From CAYOSF01 sp964406605 (GTDB taxonomy: Bacteria; Chloroflexota; Dehalococcoidia; DSTF01; RBG-16-68-14): a stretch of 64,000 nucleotides of DNA. The notes beneath the pieces are model-generated. The model did not search any database. It was not told the origin of the DNA and was given only the letters and a program-made list of their open reading frames with translations. The stretch lies in the NCBI GenBank assembly GCA_964406605.1, contig CAYOSF010000011.1, forward strand, positions 1 through 64,000. Reading direction: 5' to 3'. The translations under genes were made by a program, and so were the position numbers. This document shows, in pieces, positions 26,123-33,225 of this stretch; the first letter of the stretch is position 1; each line of letters starts with the position of its first letter.

Positions 26123-27168
26123 TCATAGCGCTCGATGCCATGGGAGGAGACCGGGCCCCCGCCGACGCGGTCCAGGGCGCTCTGCTCGCCAACCGAGAGC
26201 TGGGGCTGCAGGTAGCGCTCGTCGGATCCCCCGAAATGGTGCGAGAGGAGCTGGGGCACCACGGTCCGACGCCGTCGGGCATCGAGGTCGTAGCGGCGGC
26301 CGAGGCCATCGCCATGGATGAGCCTCCCGTGCAGGCCGTGCGCCAGAAGCGAGAGGCATCCATCAACGTCGCCATGGGCCTGGTAAAGCGGGGCCTCGCC
26401 GGGGCCGTCGTTTCGGCGGGAAACACCGGGGCCGTCATGGCATCCGCACTGCTCAACCTGGGCCGCGTGAAAGGCATCGAGCGACCCGCGCTCGGCACGA
26501 TGGCGCCGTACACCGCCACGGGGATGCTGGTGCTGGACGTGGGGGCCAACGCGGACTGCAAGCCCTCCTATCTGGTGCAATTCGCCCAGATGGGAGCGAT
26601 CTACATGGAGAAGGTGTTCGGCGTAGAGCGGCCGCGCGTCGGTCTGTTCAACATCGGCGAGGAGGAGACGAAAGGAAACGAGCTCACCCTTGAGGTGTAC
26701 GAGCGTCTCAAGGAGTCCAACCTTCACTTCATTGGCAACGTCGAGCCCGACCGCGTTCACCACGACCTCGCCGACGTCCTCGTCACCGACGGCTTCACCG
26801 GCAACATAGCGGTGAAAGTGACCGAAGGCACCGCCGACTACATCTTCGGCCAGCTCAGATCGGCCATCATGAGCCGCCTCCCGTATCGTTTAGCCGCACT
26901 CGTGTTGCGGCCCGCACTCCTTCAGATGCGACGCCGCATGGATTACGGCGAGTACGGCGGCGCGCCGCTGCTGGGTGTCGACGGCGTCGTGATCGTCGCC
27001 CACGGCCGAGCGCACCCTGAGGCGATGAAGAACGCCCTCCGCACGGCCCAGGAAGCGGCGAGCAGCGGCATGCTGGACGCTCTGCGCGGCGCTCTCGGCC
27101 GGAGGCCTTCTGGTCCGAAAGCCGTGGCGACCGGCTCGCCGCCTAGTTCAGACGAGACCAGAGCTTGA
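26119..27168 (+). CDS. plsX: Phosphate acyltransferase PlsX
   Basis: 349 residues. IIALDAMGGDRAPADAVQGA is the family start; AVVSAGNTGAVMASALLNLG, RPALGTMAPY, LVLDVGANADCKPSYLVQFA, GLFNIGEEETKGN and VTDGFTGNIAVKVTEGTADY follow in order. PlsX converts acyl-ACP to acyl-phosphate, which PlsY uses to start phospholipid synthesis. Usual partners (fabD, fabH, plsY) are absent here. The last 35 residues are Ser/Pro-rich, and the 3' end overlaps the convergent CsoR-like gene by 26 bp. Confidence 0.94.
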   Translation: MIIALDAMGGDRAPADAVQGALLANRELGLQVALVGSPEMVREELGHHGPTPSGIEVVAAAEAIAMDEPPVQAVRQKREASINVAMGLVKRGLAGAVVSAGNTGAVMASALLNLGRVKGIERPALGTMAPYTATGMLVLDVGANADCKPSYLVQFAQMGAIYMEKVFGVERPRVGLFNIGEEETKGNELTLEVYERLKESNLHFIGNVEPDRVHHDLADVLVTDGFTGNIAVKVTEGTADYIFGQLRSAIMSRLPYRLAALVLRPALLQMRRRMDYGEYGGAPLLGVDGVVIVAHGRAHPEAMKNALRTAQEAASSGMLDALRGALGRRPSGPKAVATGSPPSSDETRA

Positions 27169-27562
27169 GTGACTCGTGTAGGTCGAGCAGCCTTTCGTCG
27201 TCAACAGAGAGGCCGTTGAGGACACATCGCTGGAGGTGGAGCTCCATGACGAGCAGCCCGACCTGCTCCACGGCGGCGTGCACGGCGAGGATCTGCGTGA
27301 GCAACCTGTCGCACGGCTCGCCGTTCCGCTCGCCCCGCCCGGCGGCGATGTCCGAGACGCGCTGCCGGCTGATGCCAAGCGTCCGGGCAACTTGCGCCCG
27401 CGACGTGCCCTCGGCCAGCATGTCGCACACGCTGCGACGGACGCCCTCCTCCGCTTCGGGGTCTTGGGCCATGCGATCCAGCATGCCCTCGATGCCGCGC
27501 ACCTGGCCCTCGATGCGACGGAGACGGGTCTTCGCCTGTCGGATGAGATCGTGTTCAGACAT
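27143..27562 (-). CDS. CsoR-family metal-sensing repressor with an inserted helix-turn-helix
   Basis: 139 residues from ATG 27562 (GGAG 8 nt upstream; an ATG at 27598 is possible). TRLRRIEGQVRGIEGMLDRM (12-31) is CsoR helix 1; PCDRLLTQILAVHAAVEQVG and MELHLQRC are helices 2 and 3. C84, H109 and C113 have the same spacing (25 and 4) as the Cu(I) ligands C36, H61 and C65 of Mycobacterium CsoR. Between helix 1 and C84 sits an insert of about 50 residues holding a classical HTH (GTSRAQVARTLGISRQRVSD, 52-71), which ordinary CsoR lacks. An operator of CsoR type lies just upstream and is shared with the divergent thioredoxin promoter. It probably represses trxA/trxB and itself. Confidence 0.82.
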   Translation of the reverse strand: MSEHDLIRQAKTRLRRIEGQVRGIEGMLDRMAQDPEAEEGVRRSVCDMLAEGTSRAQVARTLGISRQRVSDIAAGRGERNGEPCDRLLTQILAVHAAVEQVGLLVMELHLQRCVLNGLSVDDERLLDLHESLKLWSRLN

Positions 27563-27610
27563 GACATCAGCTCCGAGGTTGAATGGCTCCCAAGCCATGG
27601 TTTGCCTTGT

Positions 27611-27640
27611 TTGACATACCCCCTAGGGGTATGCTAGCAT
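27611..27640 (+). promoter_or_regulatory. trx promoter with CsoR-type operator in the spacer
   Basis: TTGACA at 27611-27616, an 18-nt spacer and TAGCAT at 27635-27640 drive trxA (ATG 27678). The spacer holds an inverted repeat CATACCCC-CTA-GGGGTATG (27615-27633), matching the ATACCC...GGGTAT operators bound by CsoR, CstR and related repressors. A protein bound there would occlude RNA polymerase. The site is also 53 nt from the regulator's chosen start, so autoregulation is likely. Confidence 0.8.
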
Positions 27641-27677
27641 ACACACAGGAAAAGTCAAGTCCGAGAAGGAGGGCAGC

Positions 27678-28004
27678 ATGTCGAAGCCGAGAGAGGTTAC
27701 CGACGGCAATTTCGAGAAAGAGGTAGTACAGGCGACCAAACCAGTCCTGGTCGACTTCTGGGCTCCCTGGTGCGGCCCCTGCCGCATGGTGGCCCCCATC
27801 GTTGAGGAGCTTGCGAATGAGTACGACGGTAAGGTCGAGTTCGTCAAGCTGAACACGGACGACAACCCGAACATCGCCGCCAAGTACGGCATCCGCAGCA
27901 TTCCGACACTCCTGGTCTTCAAGGGCGGCGAACCCGTGGGCCAGATCGTGGGCTTCCGCCCCAAGGCAGACCTGCAGAAACGGCTCGACGCCGTCGTCTC
28001 ATAG
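27678..28004 (+). CDS. trxA: Thioredoxin
   Basis: 108 residues, a single thioredoxin domain. The redox motif WCGPC lies at 31-35 after PVLVDFWAP, with the buried Asp26, and the cis-proline loop is SIPTLLVFKGG. No signal peptide, so it acts in the cytosol as a dithiol reductant. AAGGAGGG precedes the ATG by about 4-5 nt. trxB starts 39 nt after it; both lie behind the CsoR-type operator, which would make this thioredoxin pair metal- or thiol-stress responsive (inference). Confidence 0.95.
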   Translation: MSKPREVTDGNFEKEVVQATKPVLVDFWAPWCGPCRMVAPIVEELANEYDGKVEFVKLNTDDNPNIAAKYGIRSIPTLLVFKGGEPVGQIVGFRPKADLQKRLDAVVS

Positions 28005-28043
28005 GCTGGGGCGGGGCGGCAACCAAAGGTCCGAGGCGACGCC

Positions 28044-28976
28044 ATGACGGACGAACGGCACTACGACGTGGTGATCGTCGGCGCCGGGCCGGGCGGCCTG
28101 GCGGCGGCGCTTTACGCGGCCCGCGCTCGGCGGCGCACGCTCGTCCTGGAGTGCAAAGTCACAGGCGGACAGAGCGCGCTCACGTCCATGGTGGAGAACT
28201 ACCCCGGCATCGAGGAGGTGGACGGCTTTGAGCTGGGGCAGATGATGCAGCGCCAGGCGGAGAAATACGGCGCACAGATGGGCTACACCGAGGTGACAGG
28301 CTTGGACCGCCGCAACGGCCTGCACGTGATCCACACAAAGGACGGCGACTACACTGCCAAGGCCGTGATCCTCACGGGGGGCGCCGAGCACAACCAACTG
28401 GGCGTGCCCGGTGAGGAGGAACTGGTCGGCAAGGGCGTGTCCTACTGCGCCACCTGCGACGCGGCCTTCTTCAAGGATCGGACGTGCGCGGTGGTCGGAG
28501 GGGGCGACGCGGCCATGGACGAGGCGCTGTTCGTCACCCGCTACGCATCCAAGGTCTACGTCATCCACCGGCGCGACGAGCTGCGGGCCGGCAAGATCCT
28601 GCAGGAGCGGGCCTTCTCCAGCCCCAAGATAGAGTTCGTCTGGAACACCGTCGTTACCGAGATCGAGGGGCAGGACGCCGTGGAACGGCTCAAGCTCCGC
28701 AACGTCGCCACGAACGAGGAGAGCACGCTGGACGCGGACGCGGTCTTCATCTTCATCGGCCTGCACCCCAACACCGACTACCTCCGGGGGATAGTCAAGA
28801 TGGACGAAGGGGGCCACATCTTCGTCAACGAGTGGATGGAGACGGACGTCCCGGGGCTCTTCGCCGCGGGGGACGTGCGGGTGAACTCGGCTCGACAGGT
28901 AGTGACGGCTGCCGGGGACGGCGCGACCGCCGCCATTCGCGCCGACCAGTACATAACCGATACCTTCAAGGAGTAG
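28044..28976 (+). CDS. trxB: Thioredoxin reductase
   Basis: 310 residues, low-molecular-weight flavoenzyme type. YDVVIVGAGPGGLAAALYAA is the FAD Rossmann motif, SYCATCDAAFF the redox-active CxxC, AVVGGGDAAMDEALFV the NADPH motif, and the C-terminus has ETDVPGLFAAGDVRVN. It passes electrons from NADPH through FAD to thioredoxin, the obvious partner being the upstream trxA. No C-terminal selenocysteine extension is seen, so the nearby tRNA-Sec is not used by this gene. Confidence 0.94.
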   Translation: MTDERHYDVVIVGAGPGGLAAALYAARARRRTLVLECKVTGGQSALTSMVENYPGIEEVDGFELGQMMQRQAEKYGAQMGYTEVTGLDRRNGLHVIHTKDGDYTAKAVILTGGAEHNQLGVPGEEELVGKGVSYCATCDAAFFKDRTCAVVGGGDAAMDEALFVTRYASKVYVIHRRDELRAGKILQERAFSSPKIEFVWNTVVTEIEGQDAVERLKLRNVATNEESTLDADAVFIFIGLHPNTDYLRGIVKMDEGGHIFVNEWMETDVPGLFAAGDVRVNSARQVVTAAGDGATAAIRADQYITDTFKE

Positions 28977-29047
28977 CACGCGGGGACGCAGGCCGGCGCC
29001 TCGGCCGGCGCGGGGGCACGGAACCCGGGAGCAGACCCCGCGGGCGC

Positions 29048-29077
29048 TTGTTCTCCCGCCGCTGGGCGGCGTAGACT
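29048..29077 (+). promoter_or_regulatory. Promoter of the selenocysteine tRNA
   Basis: TTGTTC at 29048-29053, an 18-nt spacer and TAGACT at 29072-29077. The first base of the tRNA is at 29085, about 8 nt after the -10 box, so transcription may start at or next to the mature 5' end. Confidence 0.5.
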
Positions 29078-29084
29078 ACGGCGC

Positions 29085-29181
29085 GGGAGTGGATGGGGCC
29101 CGGTGGTCCCCGCGGTCTTCAAAACCGTTGTGGGGCGGTAGACCCGTCCCAGGTGGGTTCGACTCCCATGCACTCCCGCCA
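29085..29181 (+). tRNA. selC: tRNA-Sec (anticodon TCA)
   Basis: 97 nt including an encoded CCA. Acceptor GGGAGTG pairs with CACTCCC; an eighth position would be G-G. The D arm is a 6-bp stem (29095-29100 with 29105-29110, one G-U) and a 4-nt loop. The anticodon arm (29112-29128) has loop CTTCAAA with TCA at 29119-29121. A long variable arm (about 29131-29151) forms 7 bp, and the T arm is GTGGG-TTCGACT-CCCAT. The long extra arm, 6-bp D stem and TCA anticodon together define the UGA-decoding selenocysteine tRNA, close in shape to E. coli selC. No selA, selB or selD lies in the window. Confidence 0.92.
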
Positions 29182-29354
29182 GCTCCTCACCGCAGCGCTA
29201 CCACGTCGAACCACGCGGTCCCAGACTGATGCCCGCAGCCCGTGGAAGACCCCGCGGGGTATAGGGGAAACCCCTCTGCCTCGGCACGCCATCCCGTCCG
29301 AATACACCCTTACGGAGGTCAGAAGGCGCCGGCTCCCGTCGGGAAGCCGGTGAC

Positions 29355-30065
29355 ATGGCCATGAAGATCCTCACGCCGGTCGACCAGTCGCCGAGAGACA
29401 AGATCGTCCTGCCGTACTGCGCCCGCATGGCGAAGACGCTGGATGCCTCGATCCTGCTGGTCAGGGCAGTGCCGATGTCCAAGTCCATCGTGCCCAGTTC
29501 GACGCGGCAGGCAGAAGCCTACGTGGAGGCCGTCGTCGGCGGCATCCGCGAGAAGGGCGTGAGTGCGAACGGCGCCGTCGAGCGGGGACCGCCGGCAGCG
29601 GTGATCGTGTCGGTGGCGCACAGAGCAGAGGCAGACCTGATCGTCATGGCCACCCGCGGCAGGAGCCGGAGCGGGCTGGGCAAGTTCGTGCTGGGGAGCA
29701 TCGCCGCCGCAGTGATGGCGACGACCTCGAAGCCGGTGCTCGTGCTGAGCGAGGCGGAGGAAGCCGCGCCGACCGACTCTGAGACCCGCCGTCAGTCCGC
29801 CTACCTGGCCAGGGTGCTCTGGTACCGGGAGTCGAAGGGGATCTACACCCACGAGCTCGTGCAGAACCAGCTGGTTCGGCTGGTCGAATCGGGATTGGAC
29901 GAGCAGGTGCTGCTGAGGACCTACCAGGCGTGCAGAGAGGAAGGAGAAGTCCTCGACTGGCTGGACGTGGGCTTCCAGGCGGATACGCTTCGCAGGTACC
30001 TTCCCGAACCCGGCTCTCTCCATCTGGAGCAGCCGCCGGACGCTCCCGAGATCCGCGCCGCCTAG
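29355..30065 (+). CDS. Universal stress protein with helical C-terminal extension
   Basis: 236 residues. Residues 1-137 form a UspA domain: MKILTPVDQSPRDKIVLPYC at the start, LIVMATRGRSRSGLGKFVLG carries the ATP-binding G-2x-G-9x-G(S) motif, and KPVLVLSE ends the domain. Residues about 140-236 are a charged, helical tail with no recognised domain (YLARVLWYRESKGIYTHELV...). The first ATG (29355) has GGGAAG 8 nt upstream; a second in-frame ATG lies 6 nt later. The gene stands alone between tRNA-Sec and the hemerythrin gene. Confidence 0.82.
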   Translation: MAMKILTPVDQSPRDKIVLPYCARMAKTLDASILLVRAVPMSKSIVPSSTRQAEAYVEAVVGGIREKGVSANGAVERGPPAAVIVSVAHRAEADLIVMATRGRSRSGLGKFVLGSIAAAVMATTSKPVLVLSEAEEAAPTDSETRRQSAYLARVLWYRESKGIYTHELVQNQLVRLVESGLDEQVLLRTYQACREEGEVLDWLDVGFQADTLRRYLPEPGSLHLEQPPDAPEIRAA

Positions 30066-30283
30066 CCTCATCCCCGCCAGGGAATCGTCGCCCAGCACAC
30101 CCCCAGCCGACAAACTGCGCCATCGGCCCTCACCAAAGCCCGCGCGCCGATGAGGAGGCGCCCTCTTGACACCTGGATTCCTGTGGCGACCCGAAGGTTG
30201 CCGGTGTGACCACGCCTAGCGCGCGGCCGGGAAGAACGCGACACAAGCGCCCTCGGCAGGTCCAAGAGGCGGTCAGAACGGGC

Positions 30284-30859
30284 CTAGGCGTGCCGGGCGG
30301 AAGCGCTCGCCTGAGGCAGGAGCATGGTCATCTCCGCGACGAGCTCTTGCGCCCGCTCCAGAGCAGCGTCCCCGGCCTTTTCGTCCTCGTTCGCGTACAG
30401 TTCAGCGAGGTCGTCCATCTCCTCCTGGGAGAGCGTCTCCTCCACCATGGGATAGAACACGCGGTCCTCGCGCTGGATGTGGTGCCTGAGCATGGTCGTG
30501 TAGGCGGCGAGGTTCTCCAGCATGATGGTCACCTGGGCGTCCTTGCCCCGGGCGTAGCCGTCGAGGGCGTTGGCCATTTCGCTGACGTACCGGCGGCCGT
30601 GATCGTGCTGGTTCCTGAGCGCCTCCACCTCGCCGTCGAGCTCGCTGTGCTGTTTCGCGGCGAGCTTGCCGAACATGAGGTACTCCTCCTTGAAGTGGTG
30701 CCGCTTGTCAACGAAGGTCCGGGCGAACTCAACCGCCTTGTCGAAGAACTGCACCGGCGGGTTCTCTCCCTCCTCGAGGCCACGCCGGGCCAGATGGAAC
30801 TGGTGGAGGGCCTGCCTGATCAGGCCGTGCTCATTGGCAAGGATCTCTATCGGGTTCAT
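30284..30859 (-). CDS. Hemerythrin domain protein
   Basis: 191 residues, four-helix bundle binding a non-haem di-iron centre. Ligand motifs in order: EHGLIRQALHQF (H11), DKRHHFKEEYLMF (HxxxE), NQHDHGRRY, and LRHHIQREDRVFYP (HxxxxD). It resembles cytosolic DUF438/YtfE-like hemerythrins with roles in O2, NO or iron handling, without a C-terminal [Fe-S] domain. AAGGAG lies 5 nt before the ATG. It follows the NTF2-like gene by 34 nt, so they are probably cotranscribed. Confidence 0.88.
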   Translation of the reverse strand: MNPIEILANEHGLIRQALHQFHLARRGLEEGENPPVQFFDKAVEFARTFVDKRHHFKEEYLMFGKLAAKQHSELDGEVEALRNQHDHGRRYVSEMANALDGYARGKDAQVTIMLENLAAYTTMLRHHIQREDRVFYPMVEETLSQEEMDDLAELYANEDEKAGDAALERAQELVAEMTMLLPQASASARHA

Positions 30860-30893
30860 GCTGTCTCCTTGGGTGCCGGGCGCCGCCCGGCTG

Positions 30894-31289
30894 CTACTTC
30901 GGCTCCACCATGGCGGCGAAGGTCTGGGTCAGGATCTTGCCGTCGTGGATCCAGAAGGTGTCGGTGGCGAAGCGGTAGACGTTGTCGGCGGTCTCAGCCG
31001 ACCAGGCGATGAAGGCAGTCTCCTCCTCGACGACCCGCCGGTCCAGGTGGAAGGACGCGCCGGGCTTGGCGAACTCGGCGAGGAACGCCTTCAACAACGG
31101 GGTGATCTGGGTCCGGCCGCGCAGGACGCCTTCCGGAGTGATGATGACAGAGCCGTCCGTGTAGTCCTGGAGGAGGCCGGCCAGGTCTCCGGCGCCAAAT
31201 GCCTGGAGGTGATGATCGAGGATGGCCTCCGTGGATTCCTTCGCCGGCCGTTGCGTGCTCGGCGCCACTCCTGCTTGCGTATTAGCCAT
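30894..31289 (-). CDS. NTF2-like (SnoaL/DUF4440-type) protein
   Basis: 131 residues. ESTEAILDHHLQAFGAGDLA, LLQDYTDGSVIITPEGVLRG and EETAFIAWSAETADNVYRFA followed by TDTFWIHDGKILTQTF trace the alpha+beta cone of the NTF2-like superfamily. Such proteins are either small-molecule isomerases/hydrolases or stress-related binding proteins; no catalytic residue can be named. AAGGAG sits 10 nt before ATG 31289. First gene of a pair with the hemerythrin. Confidence 0.8.
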   Translation of the reverse strand: MANTQAGVAPSTQRPAKESTEAILDHHLQAFGAGDLAGLLQDYTDGSVIITPEGVLRGRTQITPLLKAFLAEFAKPGASFHLDRRVVEEETAFIAWSAETADNVYRFATDTFWIHDGKILTQTFAAMVEPK

Positions 31290-31478
31290 GGCTGCGTCGC
31301 TCCTTTCCTGAAGTCGCGGTAATCAGCGCTCCCACCCCGAGACGGACATTGAGATGGGACGCTATCGGTGCTTAGTATGAACTTTAACCGACCGTGACAC
31401 GCCACGGCAAGCCGCGACACCGCGTGCCACAGACGCTCCCCGACATGCAGGCGCTCAATGACCCGGCCGGCGGGTCGG

Positions 31479-31596
31479 GTGCCGGCACACGACAGGGTCC
31501 CCCGCGTGTTGAGGTGAACCGCCAAATTGACCCCCTCCTTGGCAAGGAGGGGGTCGAGGCCCGGTTGCACCCGCCCCCAGGATCGTGTGCCGGCAC
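31479..31596. repeat. Nested inverted-repeat element
   Basis: A perfect palindrome with 13-bp arms (GACCCCCTCCTTG at 31529-31541, complement at 31543-31555) is flanked by a 14-bp inverted pair, GTGCCGGCACACGA at 31479-31492 and its complement at 31583-31596. Sequence between them is also partly complementary (GAGGTGAACCG against GGTTGCACCC), so the whole 118 bp can fold into one long imperfect hairpin. A separate palindrome CAGCACGTGCTG follows at 31613-31624. No transposase or target duplication recognised; the rest of 31290-31738 holds no supported gene. Confidence 0.65.
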
Positions 31597-31738
31597 ATGG
31601 CACGCCACGAGACAGCACGTGCTGCCGCCGAACAGCCTCCGACGCGGCGGGGGAAGCTCGCGACATGTCCATAGAAGGCGTGCGGCAGGGGCTCAGAGTG
31701 GCGTCCGGCAGGCCGAGAATTCGGTAGAGGGGTCAAGC

Positions 31739-32299
31739 ATGGACACCGAAACCGGAAACCGACCGGACCCGATGGCCGCAACCGCCCTGCAGCGGGAGCT
31801 CGAGGCTGCGATCAAGCGGATCGAGATGGGCCTTGCCCAGGCGAGCGCCGGCATCGCGACCCTGCAGAAGCCGCTTCTCGTCATGACGAACCTGCTGCTC
31901 ATGACCCGCGGAAACGAGGCGGCGATTGAGGACCAGCCTGCGACCCAGGACCAACCTGCGACCCAGGACCAACCTGCGACCCAGGGCCAGCCTGCGACCG
32001 AGGGCCAGCCTGCGACCAAAGACCAGCCTGCGGCTGGGGAGCAGGCGCCCGAAGCGGCGCAGACCGCGCCAGAAGATCAAGGCCCGTTTGGAAAGAAGAG
32101 CACGGTCGACGGCGACTTGCCGAGGCCGCCGTCCAGGATCGAAGAACGCCTGCGCGAGCTTGAGGAACGCGAGCGGCAAGCAGCCGGACAGAGCGAACGC
32201 ATGAAGGAAGACGTGTTCCCAAGCGGTATGGAACTCGATACTGCCGCAAGGGAACGCCTCTCCAAGATCGAGGAACGCCTGCGCAGCCTGGACGGCTAG
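31739..32299 (+). CDS. Hypothetical protein with QPAT hexapeptide repeats and coiled coil
   Basis: 186 residues from ATG 31739 with AGAGGGG 7 nt upstream; the open frame back to 31394 crosses the palindromic element and is ignored. Residues 1-60: helical segment ELEAAIKRIEMGLAQASAGI and a Met/Leu-rich patch. Residues about 65-100: six copies of a DQPATQ-like hexapeptide. C-terminal third: charged coiled coil with a twice-used motif, RIEERLRELEERERQ and KIEERLRSLDG. No signal peptide. Function unknown; the layout resembles a structural linker protein. Confidence 0.6.
   Translation: MDTETGNRPDPMAATALQRELEAAIKRIEMGLAQASAGIATLQKPLLVMTNLLLMTRGNEAAIEDQPATQDQPATQDQPATQGQPATEGQPATKDQPAAGEQAPEAAQTAPEDQGPFGKKSTVDGDLPRPPSRIEERLRELEERERQAAGQSERMKEDVFPSGMELDTAARERLSKIEERLRSLDG
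31931..32038 (+). repeat. 18-bp minisatellite, six units
   Basis: Six head-to-tail units of 18 bp (GACCAGCCTGCGACCCAG type) with 0-6 changes each, in frame inside the hypothetical gene and encoding the QPAT hexapeptides. Units 2 and 3 are identical. Copy number is expected to vary by slippage. Confidence 0.9.
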
Positions 32300-32666
32300 C
32301 ACCCCTTCCAGCGCCCGGCGGCCGCCTCCCACGCCAGCCAGATTCTCGCATCACAGATCCTCACGCTGCTCAGACCCGTGCGGAAGCGAACCGCAAAGCG
32401 CCCCTGTGCGCTGGCATGGCGGGGAGTCGCTCAGGGCTGAACCCTCGCCTGAGGTTGGCGGCCAGTGGCGGGTTGTAGCTCGTCTCGTTGTGGGTTTCCG
32501 GGCGTTCGGCGCGGCGCGAGGAGTGGGCCTCGTCTGGCCGTCCAGCCATCCGCACATGAGCCAGATACCGCGAGGCAGCGGAGTCCTGTGTACCGGCTAG
32601 CGTCGGCCGGGAATCGGGCGATGCTGAAGGGGAACCGCCGATCTCAGCTTTGGCACTGTCGGGGAT
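32300..32666. other. Intergenic region without a supported gene
   Basis: Convergent space between the repeat-bearing gene and the DsrC-like gene. Short open frames on both strands lack start context and protein character. Several GC-rich inverted motifs are present but no clear terminator with a T-run. Confidence 0.4.
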
Positions 32667-33113
32667 TCACGCGCCGGTCAGCCGGGCCCACCAATTGCGC
32701 GTCATCAGCCGCCGGGCCAGGGACAGCTCGTGTCTGTTGGCGACCCTCCTTGGGCCTGGGAGACCGGCGATGCGGCGTACGGTCATCAAGCCGCCGGGGA
32801 AGAGTCGAGAGAAGCGCCTCTTCGTCATGCCCAGCGCTTTGCAGGTGTAACGCAGCGACGGTGCGTTGTTGGTGGCCTGGTGGTAGGTCCGCGTGAAGTC
32901 GATCACGCGCCAGTGGTCGCTCACCAGTTCGCGGGGCCAACCCTTGAGCCCTTGGCGGCGCGCCAGGAACACGGCGACTTCCTGGGACCATCGAGAAGGA
33001 TCTATCATGAAGCCCCTCTCGTTCACCTCGACCGGCGTTTCCACTATCGCCGCCTCATCAAAGGTGGTCGCGGTTTGCACTCTGTCCTCTTGGAGTATTG
33101 TCAGGTTGGACAT
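32667..33113 (-). CDS. DsrC/TusE-like protein lacking the C-terminal cysteine
   Basis: 148 residues. ERGFMIDPSRWSQEVAVFLA, LVSDHWRVIDFTRTYHQATN, LFPGG and RRIAGLPGP align in order with DsrC/TusE (GYL...W, EHWEVVRFVRDFY, RLFPKGP, KIAGLPKP). Those proteins end GLPKP..C, and the penultimate Cys is essential for sulfur transfer. Here that position reads RRVAN and the protein runs on 20 residues without Cys. The only Cys, YTCKAL, is elsewhere. It therefore fits the cysteine-less, presumably regulatory DsrC-like group (RspA) and not a sulfur carrier. GAAGGAG lies 8 nt before the ATG. Confidence 0.8.
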   Translation of the reverse strand: MSNLTILQEDRVQTATTFDEAAIVETPVEVNERGFMIDPSRWSQEVAVFLARRQGLKGWPRELVSDHWRVIDFTRTYHQATNNAPSLRYTCKALGMTKRRFSRLFPGGLMTVRRIAGLPGPRRVANRHELSLARRLMTRNWWARLTGA

Positions 33114-33225
33114 GATCGCGTCTCCTTCGGCTGTTCACGGCCCGTCACACCCACTTGCTGGAGCGGGCCGGCGGCCAGCCGCTCGTATGTGTCTCTATTG
33201 CATCTCCTCCACCGCTTGACCCCCG

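Noticed and set aside
28044..28976. Thioredoxin reductase as a selenoprotein using the nearby tRNA-Sec
   Set aside because: The redox motif is CATC with ordinary cysteines and there is no in-frame UGA before the stop.
29251..29275. GC-rich hairpins after tRNA-Sec as a terminator
   Set aside because: Short stems (AGGGG-AAA-CCCCT) without a T-run; too weak to call.
29093..29353. An 86-codon frame over tRNA-Sec
   Set aside because: It overlaps the tRNA and has no protein character.
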